Source: Chloroflexota bacterium (lineage in GTDB: Bacteria > Chloroflexota > Anaerolineae > Anaerolineales > UBA4823). From it: DNA of 11,637 nt. Numbering within the stretch: the first letter of the stretch is position 1; every line of letters starts with the position of its first letter. The notes beneath the pieces were generated by a model that had not been told where the DNA came from, ran no database searches, and saw only the letters and a program-made list of their open reading frames with translations. The position numbers and the translations under genes were made by a program. Shown one piece after another: positions 1-6,610 of this stretch. The stretch is taken from NCBI GenBank assembly GCA_030636125.1, contig DAOVXM010000027.1, positions 1 to 11,637 on the forward strand. The letters run 5' to 3'.

Positions 1-1833
1 AACGATTTGGAAAAATCTGCCCAAGCTGTTAAACATGCTTTGGTGTTGAGGCCAGGCAGCCCTGAAGCTCGTCAGGCAGCAGCTTTGCTGCGAGCTTCGC
101 AGCCCATTCCACTAGATAGTAGGACGTCTGAAGTAGAGACCCAATCTGATATGGATAACATGCTCCAACTGCAAGCACCTGAGGAGGATATCCAGACTGA
201 AAAAGGACTAGACCCAGTCGCCGAAGCGCGTCAGAAAGCGCTAGCAGTTCTAGCTGGTATGGTATTCGAAGGCTCGGATGAACACCAATATGAATCCGAT
301 ACCAAACGCGGATTCCAGGCGATTATGCGTGGTGCGGGTAGTTTATTACCGGATCACGTCGATCAAAACCGTGTCAAACTACACTTATCACAGGTAGTGG
401 ATTTGCAAACCCGCGGCGAAGCATCTCAAGCGGCCGAAGAGTTGGAGCGTGCAATGGGGGCTGGTCTGGATCATGCAGCTGCATTTTTTGATCTGGGCCT
501 ATTAAGATTACAAACTGAGCGTCTGGAAAGCGCCATGCGGAACCTCCAGCTTGCTGTCCAACACCCCGATTATTCATTAGGGGCAAGATTACTACTCGGG
601 CAGACTCTGCTTAACATGGGGCGTGTCGGTGAAGCTTCGATCGAATTTATGGAGGGGTTAAGATTGGCTGATGCTGAAGTGGTTCCCCAATCTCAAGCTC
701 ATGATTTGTCCCAACTATATGACCCGTTGATAGAAACCCAGCGTCAAGAGAGCGATCCGAAAAACCAGGAGCAAGTTTGTGAAAATATTTCGGGTATGTT
801 GATGCGGCCTGGATGGCGCTCACACCTCCGTCAGGCAAGAGAACAACTGTCTTCCCATTCTGAGGGTGGTCATCCGATTCCTTTGGCTGAGATAATGATT
901 CAGTCACGTAGTTCCCAATTCGTTGAATCATTAAGCAAAATCTCCCAACTGGAAGATGAAGGACATCTTCGGTCTGCGATGGAAGAAGCCTACTACGCCT
1001 TACAATTTGCACCGACATACCTGCCTTTGCATACTTACATGGGGGAGTTATTACTGCAACAAGACCAACTCCAAGAGGCTATTGATAAGTTCTTAATGGT
1101 CGCTCAATCGTACAACATGCGTGGTGAAGCCCAGCGCGCTGTCGAACTATATCGACATATTATTGATTTAGCTCCTTTAGATTTGAGCCCTCGGAGATTC
1201 TTGATTGATCAATTATTGGCTCAAGGCCAGGTAGAAGATGCTCTCAATGAACATATGGATTATGCCGATATTTACTACCGTATGGCAGATTTAGATAATG
1301 CGCGCGAAACCTATATGGAGGCGTTGAACCTCGCTCAGCAATCTCAGTTAGGCACATCATGGCGCGTGAAGATTTTACACCGAATAGCCGATATCGACTT
1401 GCAGAGTCTCGATTGGAGACAAGCCCTACAAATCTATGAAACGATTCGTTCTCTACAACCTGATGATGAGAAAGCGCGCCGCAACTTGGTTGAATTGAAT
1501 ATCAGACTGGGCTTAGAAGATAAAGCACAAGGGGAGATTGACAACTACCTGGCTTATTTGAAACAGACCAACCAGCAAGAATCTGTAATTGAATTCCTGG
1601 AGAACTTAGTTCGTGTAGTACATGATCGCCCTACCCTGCATAACCGCTTGGCTCAATATTACTATAATGCAGGTCGTACTACAGACGCGATCGCACAGTT
1701 AGATACAGTGGGAGAATTGTTTATCGAAGCTGGGGATACGGCTGGGGCTATCCAGGCATTTGAGGCCATCCTGGCTCTCAATCCTCCAAACAAGGGTGAT
1801 TACCAGGAACGATTAGACCGGTTACGACTGTAG
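1..1833 (+). CDS. TPR-repeat protein, 5' end outside the window
   Basis: The reading frame is open from the first base (Asn-Asp precede the first possible TTG start at base 7), and the opening residues already form the second helix of a TPR (ALVLRPGSPEAR), so the true start lies upstream. About 610 codons are visible. TPR-like helix pairs are seen near bases 475-570, 580-665, 1020-1110, 1120-1340, 1420-1560 and 1630-1790, with typical A..(Y/F)..AL..(N/P)P patterns, for example AIQAFEAILALNPP close to the end. A Gln/Glu-rich low-complexity stretch (about 110-235) separates the first repeat from the rest. No signal peptide or membrane helix is visible in this part, and no catalytic domain. TPR arrays are protein-binding scaffolds; the partner cannot be told. 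The gene converges on the next one and ends just before a hairpin terminator. Confidence 0.9.
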   Translation, partial: NDLEKSAQAVKHALVLRPGSPEARQAAALLRASQPIPLDSRTSEVETQSDMDNMLQLQAPEEDIQTEKGLDPVAEARQKALAVLAGMVFEGSDEHQYESDTKRGFQAIMRGAGSLLPDHVDQNRVKLHLSQVVDLQTRGEASQAAEELERAMGAGLDHAAAFFDLGLLRLQTERLESAMRNLQLAVQHPDYSLGARLLLGQTLLNMGRVGEASIEFMEGLRLADAEVVPQSQAHDLSQLYDPLIETQRQESDPKNQEQVCENISGMLMRPGWRSHLRQAREQLSSHSEGGHPIPLAEIMIQSRSSQFVESLSKISQLEDEGHLRSAMEEAYYALQFAPTYLPLHTYMGELLLQQDQLQEAIDKFLMVAQSYNMRGEAQRAVELYRHIIDLAPLDLSPRRFLIDQLLAQGQVEDALNEHMDYADIYYRMADLDNARETYMEALNLAQQSQLGTSWRVKILHRIADIDLQSLDWRQALQIYETIRSLQPDDEKARRNLVELNIRLGLEDKAQGEIDNYLAYLKQTNQQESVIEFLENLVRVVHDRPTLHNRLAQYYYNAGRTTDAIAQLDTVGELFIEAGDTAGAIQAFEAILALNPPNKGDYQERLDRLRL

Positions 1834-1850
1834 AGATAATTGTATCGAAA

Positions 1851-1884
1851 AAAAGAAGCCACGACATTAGTCATGGCTTCTTTT
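1851..1884. terminator. Bidirectional intrinsic terminator between convergent genes
   Basis: An 11-bp perfect stem (AAAAGAAGCCA with TGGCTTCTTTT) is followed, after one C/A mismatch, by GAC/GTC and an ATTA loop. On the minus strand the stem runs into about eight T residues, which makes it a strong terminator for the secreted repeat protein gene. On the plus strand it ends in four T residues, so it is a weaker terminator for the TPR gene. It lies 17 bases after the TPR stop and 20 bases from the stop of the opposing gene. Confidence 0.9.
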
Positions 1885-1904
1885 GATGTGATTATGTCCG
1901 TAGT

Positions 1905-2888
1905 TTACCACCATATCCTGAACGATGTGACGGTTTGTTCAGATAAAGTGTCATAGCTGGCTTTGACATACACTTCTGCTACTCCCGGAGATTGACCTGA
2001 GTATTCAAATTCGTATTTTAGGACCCCATTTTCATTCGTTACACCAGGTATTAAAAGTTGGTCAACTTGTCCGGAGGGCAGCTTTAATGTTAATGTAAGT
2101 TCGGCGTTAGAGACTGGTTGTCGATTTTGATCTTGAACAATAATGTAAATGCTCTGGTGACCGTTCCTGGGTAGAACAGCACTTTCCGAGAACGCGAGTA
2201 CTTTTAGATTTAAGACCAGTTGGGGGAGATTATCTCCAGAATAAGGAACAAATTCCAGTCGACTTGGATCCTCGCCAATAGTTTTGAAATAATCCCGGCC
2301 CAGGTTCGTTAAAGTGACGCGCTTGCCGCGGGGTAACTCGGGATGCCACTCGAATCGGGCCCGTTGAAAATACTGTACAATGCGTCCGTCCTGAATTTCA
2401 AAGTTCGAGATTGGATAGCCAAATTGGGCTGCGCCTCTGTTGGTATTGAAATAATCTAGAAAGGCGTAACATACATGGAATCCAGTCTCAGCAAATACTC
2501 GGCAAGCAGGGAAATTATCCGGTTTGGGAAGGAGCGGTCCGGGCTCATACAGCAACTCGCCAAGCGGAGTGATCTGCACGCGTAATTCTGGTGGGTTATC
2601 CGGCGCCATCTCGAAACGCGCTCGCTCAAAGTATTGGACAATCCGCGACCGGGTAGGTTCCTGGTACGCCTCAGTGATTGGGTAGCCATAGATTTCAATT
2701 GGATTAGGCACGCCCTGATATGTCTCAAGAAATTCCCCTGTTACCCAATGTCCGGTTTCCGGGAAATATCGTTGACTATCTGGTTCTGTATCGACCCCAC
2801 TTACCTGGGCTAACGAATGATTCCACCCTAGGTTGGCGATCAATACCAATGTGATTGGGATGACTAACCAACGAACATTGATCTTCAC
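1905..2888 (-). CDS. Secreted protein with two FGYP/RIVQYF modules and an Ig-like domain
   Basis: A 327-residue protein counted from a GTG at 2888. That start is chosen because it begins directly with a signal peptide (VKINVRWLVIPITLVL, probable cleavage after Ser-Leu-Ala27). A TTG at 2939 would add 17 residues that overlap the promoter. Residues about 41-116 and 130-200 are two copies of one module: ETGH/ETGF, then YGYPIT/FGYPIS, then RIVQYFERARFE/RIVQYFQRARFEWHP, then a (T/N)LG(E/R) end. I know this module from many Chloroflexota secreted proteins, where its function is not settled; it resembles LGFP-type cell-wall repeats in general form. Residues about 225-327 look like an invasin-type bacterial Ig domain (QPVSNAELTLTLKLPSG, then NGVLKYEF). 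No catalytic motif is seen. It probably acts outside the membrane, perhaps binding the wall or another surface polymer. Confidence 0.85.
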   Translation of the reverse strand: MKINVRWLVIPITLVLIANLGWNHSLAQVSGVDTEPDSQRYFPETGHWVTGEFLETYQGVPNPIEIYGYPITEAYQEPTRSRIVQYFERARFEMAPDNPPELRVQITPLGELLYEPGPLLPKPDNFPACRVFAETGFHVCYAFLDYFNTNRGAAQFGYPISNFEIQDGRIVQYFQRARFEWHPELPRGKRVTLTNLGRDYFKTIGEDPSRLEFVPYSGDNLPQLVLNLKVLAFSESAVLPRNGHQSIYIIVQDQNRQPVSNAELTLTLKLPSGQVDQLLIPGVTNENGVLKYEFEYSGQSPGVAEVYVKASYDTLSEQTVTSFRIWW

Positions 2889-2894
2889 ACAATT

Positions 2895-2923
2895 ATTATA
2901 ATTAATATTGTGTGATATAGCAA
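2895..2923 (-). promoter_or_regulatory. Sigma-A-type promoter, probably giving a leaderless mRNA
   Basis: Read on the minus strand, TTGCTA (2923-2918) and a perfect TATAAT (2900-2895) are separated by 17 bases. The base seven positions after the -10 box is the G of the GTG start at 2888. No Shine-Dalgarno sequence is present, so transcription most likely begins at or next to the start codon. Confidence 0.7.
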
Positions 2924-2970
2924 TAGGAAATGCTAACAATTCCTTAACATTTCTCGATTTTTGGAGGATT

Positions 2971-3663
2971 TTATTGGGAAATTCCGTCTAAAAGTATATT
3001 TGGCAAGTCTGATGTGCTGGGTAGGATCAAGTCCGCTCCTGTCCGGCGCAGCTCTTCTTCCTCACCAAAGCCACACAAAACGCCAACAGTTTGAGCGCCA
3101 GCAGCTCTCCCGGCGCGTATATCTACAGTTGTATCTCCAATCATCAGGCAAGACTCTGGTGGGACTCCCAATTCACCGGCTGCCCAGAGAATTGGGTCTG
3201 GATGGGGTTTTGAATGTTCACAGGTCTGAGCTGTTGCGACGCACCTAACAGAGTCTGATAGATCGAACTTATCTAGGAAGATTTGTGTGCTACGTGCTCC
3301 GCGATTGGAAACGATTGATATGGGGTAATGGGATTGAAGTCGGTGGAGACTCTCTATGGCTCCCGGTATAGCCTGGATTTCTTTAAAATGGGTGCCTAGT
3401 CCAAGCTGGTAGATAAAATCACTGAGAGCAGCTAAAATGCTGTCCAGGCCCAAGCTGTCAGGTATGCCTTGTAAAAAATTTCCCGGACTTTCAGTTGCCA
3501 TTACAATACGGCGAGCGAATGGTTGTGGATCGCCGTTTTTAAAGAAGAAGGGAATCAGGTTCAATCCACGGGTAAGCCGCGAGACGAGGTGGTTGTCAGT
3601 GTCACTGAGTGTACCATCAACATCGAAGCAGAGGGCACGGATCTGGGCAATGTCCAGAGACAT
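2971..3663 (-). CDS. HAD-superfamily phosphatase, phosphoglycolate phosphatase-like
   Basis: A 230-residue protein with all four HAD motifs: I, FDVDGTLS with nucleophile Asp14 and acid/base Asp16; II, Ser119 in IVSNRG; III, Lys152 in HSKPHPDP; IV, Asp177 and Asp181 in GDTTVDIRAG. An alpha-helical cap between motifs I and II (about 20-100) makes it a type C1 HAD of the Gph/PpaX/YjjG group. Such enzymes remove phosphate from small metabolites in the cytoplasm; the substrate (phosphoglycolate, pyrophosphate, a nucleotide or a sugar phosphate) cannot be told from sequence. The ATG at 3663 is supported by GGAG five bases upstream, which overlaps the stop of the small membrane-protein gene before it (TGAGGAG), suggesting translational coupling. 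No terminator follows; the next gene has its own promoter. Confidence 0.9.
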   Translation of the reverse strand: MSLDIAQIRALCFDVDGTLSDTDNHLVSRLTRGLNLIPFFFKNGDPQPFARRIVMATESPGNFLQGIPDSLGLDSILAALSDFIYQLGLGTHFKEIQAIPGAIESLHRLQSHYPISIVSNRGARSTQIFLDKFDLSDSVRCVATAQTCEHSKPHPDPILWAAGELGVPPESCLMIGDTTVDIRAGRAAGAQTVGVLCGFGEEEELRRTGADLILPSTSDLPNILLDGISQ

Positions 3664-3668
3664 AGATA

Positions 3669-3675
3669 CTCCTCA
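3669..3675 (-). promoter_or_regulatory. Stop codon fused to ribosome binding site (TGAGGAG)
   Basis: On the minus strand the stop of the small membrane-protein ORF (TGA, 3675-3673) runs straight into the Shine-Dalgarno GGAG (3672-3669) of the HAD gene, five bases before its ATG. This is a usual arrangement for translational coupling and supports the upstream ORF as a real gene. Confidence 0.7.
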
Positions 3676-3846
3676 GAATACGATCAATCCAACCCATACC
3701 AAGCCTAAAACACTCAAACATAGACAGACCGATACAAATAATGTCAGGCAAGAAAGCAAAACTCTCCGGGTTAGATCAGACATTGCGCCATTGTAACCGG
3801 GGTACATGAAAGGAGCAATGGCGTTCATATTTTGATCACTCATCAT
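3673..3846 (-). CDS. Small single-helix membrane protein, hypothetical
   Basis: A 57-codon ORF starting ATG-ATG at 3846 and ending TGA at 3673. Residues 1-26 are polar (MMSDQNMNAIAPFMYPGYNG at the N terminus), followed by Arg27-Arg28 and about 29 almost purely hydrophobic residues to the C terminus, with cysteines at 33, 41 and 43. This fits one membrane helix held by the two arginines on the inner side. No homologous family is recognised. In its favour are the clear protein-like composition, its place directly upstream of the HAD gene with the stop codon abutting that gene's ribosome binding site, and a promoter-like sequence just upstream. Against it is the lack of a Shine-Dalgarno; it may be leaderless. 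An internal ATG at 3783 would give a 36-residue form consisting of little but the helix. Confidence 0.6.
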   Translation of the reverse strand: MMSDQNMNAIAPFMYPGYNGAMSDLTRRVLLSCLTLFVSVCLCLSVLGLVWVGLIVF

Positions 3847-3885
3847 AGTAAAATCTTATAATCAGATAAAAAGACGTGCAGGCAA
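3832..3885. promoter_or_regulatory. Divergent promoter region sharing one -10 element
   Basis: Plus strand: TTGATC (3832-3837), 19 bases, TATAAT (3857-3862), directed at the DUF6504-like gene with an expected leader of about 33 bases. Minus strand: TTGCCT (3885-3880), 18 bases, TTATAA (3861-3856), directed at the small membrane-protein gene with an expected start about 3 bases before its ATG. The core TTATAA at 3856-3861 is its own reverse complement, so both directions use the same bases. The -35 boxes are only fair matches. Confidence 0.5.
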
Positions 3886-3891
3886 TAGTGT

Positions 3892-3898
3892 GAGGTGA
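3892..3898 (+). promoter_or_regulatory. Ribosome binding site for the operon's first gene
   Basis: GAGGTGA, with its AGG core six bases before the ATG at 3902, fixes the start of the DUF6504-like gene. Confidence 0.75.
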
Positions 3899-3901
3899 TT
3901 A

Positions 3902-4270
3902 ATGTCTACCCTCAAACCTCTGAGGTTTATAGAAGAGCCAATCGAAGTCCATTATGACATCCCACCGGTGTTGGAGAAAAGACCTGGTTGTCCCAATGGA
4001 TTTGCATGGCGCGGTTCTACGTACCGCATTCTAGATATATTGTCCGAATGGCATGACTACCATAGGCGAGGTCGGATGGCACGGAATATGCGCACTGAGC
4101 ATGCCGCAACTGCTAGGAAACGTGGCTCTTGGGGTGTGGGTAAAGACTATTATCGTGTCGTCACAGATAGCGAGCAAATATTTGATATATATTACGACCG
4201 TGCGCCGAAAAACGTCGATAACCGAAAAGGTGCCTGGTTCCTTTTCCAGGAATTGTCTTGCCCCTTTTGA
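3902..4270 (+). CDS. DUF6504-like protein, function unknown
   Basis: A 122-residue soluble protein. It opens with an RFIEEPIEVHYD segment and has the motif PNGFAWRGSTYRI at about 31-43, a Trp/His/Arg-rich middle (SEWHDYHRRGR), and the C-terminal pattern YYRVVTDSEQIFDIYYDR followed by WFLFQEL. The F.WRG..Y...(I/V)L..W pattern and the closing FD.YYDR....W.L pattern match, as I remember it, DUF6504, a family seen in Actinobacteria and Chloroflexota with no assigned role. The family call is by recognition and not certain. It is the first gene of the operon with the sigma factor, has its own good Shine-Dalgarno, and ends 25 bases before the DUF3054 gene. No catalytic residues are evident. Confidence 0.8.
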   Translation: MSTLKPLRFIEEPIEVHYDIPPVLEKRPGCPNGFAWRGSTYRILDILSEWHDYHRRGRMARNMRTEHAATARKRGSWGVGKDYYRVVTDSEQIFDIYYDRAPKNVDNRKGAWFLFQELSCPF

Positions 4271-4295
4271 TGCTTTGCGATAGGATAATACCGAT

Positions 4296-4679
4296 ATGAA
4301 AAGCTCATCTACTGTGTGGTTACTCATCGGAGATATCTTTGTATTGGGCCTTGTAACTCTTTTTGGGTTTGCCAGTCACGACGAACTTGGCACAGCAGGC
4401 TCACGTATGTTGACTACATTTATTCCGTTGGTGGGTGCCTGGATTTTGATCTCACCTTGGCTAGGTGTGTTCAAAGCGGAATATGCCGCAAACCCTCGCC
4501 AGCTTTGGCGCCCTTTTTGGGCAATGGTTCTTGCTGGGCCTATGGCTGCCTGGCTCAGGGGCACCTGGATGCAGAGACCTATTTTGCCGCTATTTGTAGT
4601 CGTTTTGGGTGGTGTAAGTGCTTTGGCATTATTGGCCTGGCGAGCCCTTTATTGGATTATTTTCTCGAGAAGACACTGA
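4296..4679 (+). CDS. DUF3054 family membrane protein
   Basis: A 127-residue protein with four predicted membrane helices at about 7-26, 41-60, 72-89 and 97-121, and short basic tails (ending SRRH). The N-terminal GDIFVLGLVTLFGFASHDE, the central F.P..GAW and P(W/F)..G patterns, and the length fit DUF3054, an uncharacterised bacterial integral membrane family. It lies 25 bases after the DUF6504-like gene and 4 bases before the sigma-factor ATG, so it is part of the same operon. No Shine-Dalgarno lies at a usual distance. GATAAT at 4284-4289 sits six bases before the ATG and may be the -10 of an internal promoter giving a leaderless mRNA. A link to envelope signalling is only suggested by the neighbours. 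Confidence 0.8.
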   Translation: MKSSSTVWLLIGDIFVLGLVTLFGFASHDELGTAGSRMLTTFIPLVGAWILISPWLGVFKAEYAANPRQLWRPFWAMVLAGPMAAWLRGTWMQRPILPLFVVVLGGVSALALLAWRALYWIIFSRRH

Positions 4680-4683
4680 ACCT

Positions 4684-5292
4684 ATGGACGAGGTCGCACT
4701 GATCCAATCGGCTAAAAATGGCGATTTGGATTCTTTCAACCGCTTGGTATTAGCCTATCAGAATATTGTTTATGCCCAGGCTTATCATATGATGGGTGAG
4801 CCTGATTCGGCGGAGGATGCGACCCAGGTGGCTTTCATTTCTGCCTATCGTAAATTGAGCTCCTATCGAGGGGGATCTTTTAGGGCCTGGCTATTGCGGA
4901 TTGTCACCAATGCTTGCTATGATGAATTACGCCGCCGACAACGCCGTCCCACAACACCGTTAGAGCCATTGGATGAGGACAATGAGGAGATTGAGTCGCC
5001 GCGCTGGTTAGAAGACCCATCTGAGTCACCGGAGGAATCTGTGGCGCGTGCTGAATTAAGTGATGCTATCCGGCACTGTTTGGAAGCTCTACCCGATGAT
5101 TTTCGAGCGGTGGTTGTGTTGGTTGATATTCAAGGTTTTGATTATCGTGAAGTTGCCGAGGTCATTGGAAAACCGGTAGGCACGGTGAAAAGCCGTCTTT
5201 CCAGAGCCCGTGTGAGATTGAGAAATTGCTTGCAAAGTGTGTGGGAACTTTTGCCTGCAAAATTTCGTCTGGTAACTGAGGATACACCATGA
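4684..5292 (+). CDS. ECF (group 4) RNA polymerase sigma factor, RpoE/SigW-like
   Basis: A 202-residue protein. Sigma region 2 is at about 15-88, with the core-binding and -10-reading stretch AEDATQVAFISAYRKL and FRAWLLRIVTNACYDELRRR. An acidic linker (about 93-120) follows. Region 4 is at about 128-182, with ALPDDFRAVVVLVDIQGFDY and the helix-turn-helix EVAEVIGKPVGTVKSRLSRA that reads the -35 box. Regions 1.1 and 3 are absent, as in ECF factors. The ATG at 4684 is preferred over a GTG at 4618: the extra 22 residues would be the shifted frame of the DUF3054 gene, and the conserved ECF N terminus starts at MDEVALIQSAKNGD. It lies four bases after the DUF3054 stop with only a weak ribosome binding site, so it is probably coupled. 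Its stop overlaps the anti-sigma start (ATGA), the usual pairing of an ECF factor with its inhibitor. Confidence 0.95.
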   Translation: MDEVALIQSAKNGDLDSFNRLVLAYQNIVYAQAYHMMGEPDSAEDATQVAFISAYRKLSSYRGGSFRAWLLRIVTNACYDELRRRQRRPTTPLEPLDEDNEEIESPRWLEDPSESPEESVARAELSDAIRHCLEALPDDFRAVVVLVDIQGFDYREVAEVIGKPVGTVKSRLSRARVRLRNCLQSVWELLPAKFRLVTEDTP

Positions 5293-6122
5293 CGACACGT
5301 ATTTCATCCCGTGATTGGGAGGTTCTTTCAGCTTATTTGGATGGTGAACTTACTCCCAAAGACCGCTCTCGCCTTGAGTCAAGATTGGAGGCGAGATCCG
5401 ACTTGCGCGCTGCTCTAGATGAGTTGCGTCGTACCAGAGTTGTTATACGTAGTCAGCCTCGGGTGCGCGCACCTCGAAACTTCACACTCACACCTCAAAT
5501 GGTTGGGATGCTGACTGATAGACGCCCCGCATTGCAGTTATTTCCTGTTATGCGCTTAACGGCTGTATTGGCAAGTTTGCTATTTGTGTTTGTCTTATTA
5601 GGTGATTTTCTCTGGTCGGGTCAAAGTATGGCTGTGCCACTGCCAATTGAAGAGTCCGTCCCACTAATCGCACAGAATGTTGGTGAGACTCTTTCTGCAG
5701 ATGCTTCAGAGGTTGTGGTGGAGCAAGTCGTTACGGAGGGAGAATCAGCAATGCCAATGGTTGCTGAAGCTGAGCAATCGCTTGATGTGGCAGCTGAACC
5801 TGCTGAAAGAGCACCAGCGGTTGAAATGCCCGCAGAGGAGGCGGAGGCTTACCTTTTACCAACGGATAAAGCCCCAGAAGCTGCAGCTCCTCCTGCACCA
5901 CTTGCCGGGGTAGAACCGACAAGTGTACCCAGCGTAATGGAATCTATTCAACCTGAAGAAGAAATTGTAATGGCAGATGAAAGTCCTGAACCCCGGCTTA
6001 TTGGGGCTCAATCAACTTATCCTGAACGGCAGACCTTACGCCTGATTGAAATGTTCCTGCTGATTATGGGGTTATCCTCTGGCTTTGTCGCATTCTTTCT
6101 TCGACCGAAACGGACATTATGA
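5289..6122 (+). CDS. Membrane anti-sigma factor, zinc-less, with a large extracytoplasmic loop
   Basis: A 277-residue protein. Residues about 8-55 form the sigma-binding helical domain of anti-sigma factors (LSAYLDGELTPKDRSRLESR, then LDELRRTR). The HxxxCxxC zinc motif common in this family is absent; the equivalent place reads RLEARSDLRAAL. A first membrane helix is at about 85-108. Residues about 109-248 are rich in Glu, Pro, Ala and Val, strongly acidic and probably unfolded, on the outer side. A second helix (about 251-270) is followed by LRPKRTL, returning the C terminus to the cytoplasm. It should hold the ECF sigma factor at the membrane until a signal releases it. GAGG lies eight bases before the start, and both ends overlap neighbours by ATGA. 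Assignment to the anti-sigma role rests on the N-terminal pattern and on position. Confidence 0.88.
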   Translation: MTTRISSRDWEVLSAYLDGELTPKDRSRLESRLEARSDLRAALDELRRTRVVIRSQPRVRAPRNFTLTPQMVGMLTDRRPALQLFPVMRLTAVLASLLFVFVLLGDFLWSGQSMAVPLPIEESVPLIAQNVGETLSADASEVVVEQVVTEGESAMPMVAEAEQSLDVAAEPAERAPAVEMPAEEAEAYLLPTDKAPEAAAPPAPLAGVEPTSVPSVMESIQPEEEIVMADESPEPRLIGAQSTYPERQTLRLIEMFLLIMGLSSGFVAFFLRPKRTL

Positions 6123-6610
6123 TTGCTGATGATGTTAATTTTTGTCCTCGTTGTGGGGCCGCGCTTGTAAAAGAAGAACGATTTGGGAAATCTCGGCCTG
6201 TTTGCCCGCAATGTGATTGGATATTTTTTCCTGATCCGAAGGTAGCTGTGGCTGTTCTGGTAAAAAGGGATGGACAAGTCTTACTGGTACGCCGCGCCAA
6301 CGAGCCAGCACGTGGTCGTTGGACATTGCCGGCCGGTTTTGTCGATGCAGGGGAAGATCCGGTTCTCGCTGCGGAGCGCGAGTGTTTTGAAGAGACCGGT
6401 CTGCGTGTCAAAGTGAATGAGTTGTTGGATGTCATCTCGGGGTTGGAACATCCGCGTGGTGCCCATATCATAATTTTCTATTCGGCGGACATCGTTTCAG
6501 GAAGCCTCTATCCTGGCGATGACGCCGATAAGGCGGCATTTTTCCCTAGTGACGATCTCCCTCCACTGGCTTTTACGACTACCCAAAAGGTATTGACAAC
6601 CACTACTTAG
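6119..6610 (+). CDS. Nudix hydrolase with N-terminal zinc ribbon
   Basis: A 163-residue cytoplasmic enzyme. Cys9, Cys12, Cys29 and Cys32 (CPRCG and CPQCD) form a zinc ribbon. The Nudix fold starts near 42, and its signature at residues 73-95 is complete: Gly73, Glu79, Arg87-Glu88, Glu91-Glu92, Gly94. These residues bind the divalent metal and hydrolyse a nucleoside diphosphate linked to another group. The ribbon plus Nudix layout recalls NudC-like NADH pyrophosphatases, but the protein is shorter and the SQPWPFPxS signature of true NudC is not present, so the substrate (ADP-ribose, NADH or another dinucleotide) stays open. Its start overlaps the anti-sigma stop by ATGA, making it the last gene of the operon. 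Nudix genes are often passengers in operons, so a role in sigma signalling is not implied. Confidence 0.93.
   Translation: MIADDVNFCPRCGAALVKEERFGKSRPVCPQCDWIFFPDPKVAVAVLVKRDGQVLLVRRANEPARGRWTLPAGFVDAGEDPVLAAERECFEETGLRVKVNELLDVISGLEHPRGAHIIIFYSADIVSGSLYPGDDADKAAFFPSDDLPPLAFTTTQKVLTTTT

Noticed and set aside
2889..2939. TTG start at 2939 for the secreted repeat protein
   Set aside because: The additional 17 residues overlap the TTGCTA-17-TATAAT promoter and would bury the signal peptide; GTG 2888 is more likely.
2961..3796. Several plus-strand ORFs across the HAD and small membrane-protein genes
   Set aside because: All are antisense to genes with full motif support and show no protein-like composition.
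4618..4683. Upstream GTG start for the ECF sigma factor, adding 22 residues
   Set aside because: The extra part overlaps the DUF3054 gene in another frame and does not resemble an ECF N terminus; ATG 4684 fits the family start.
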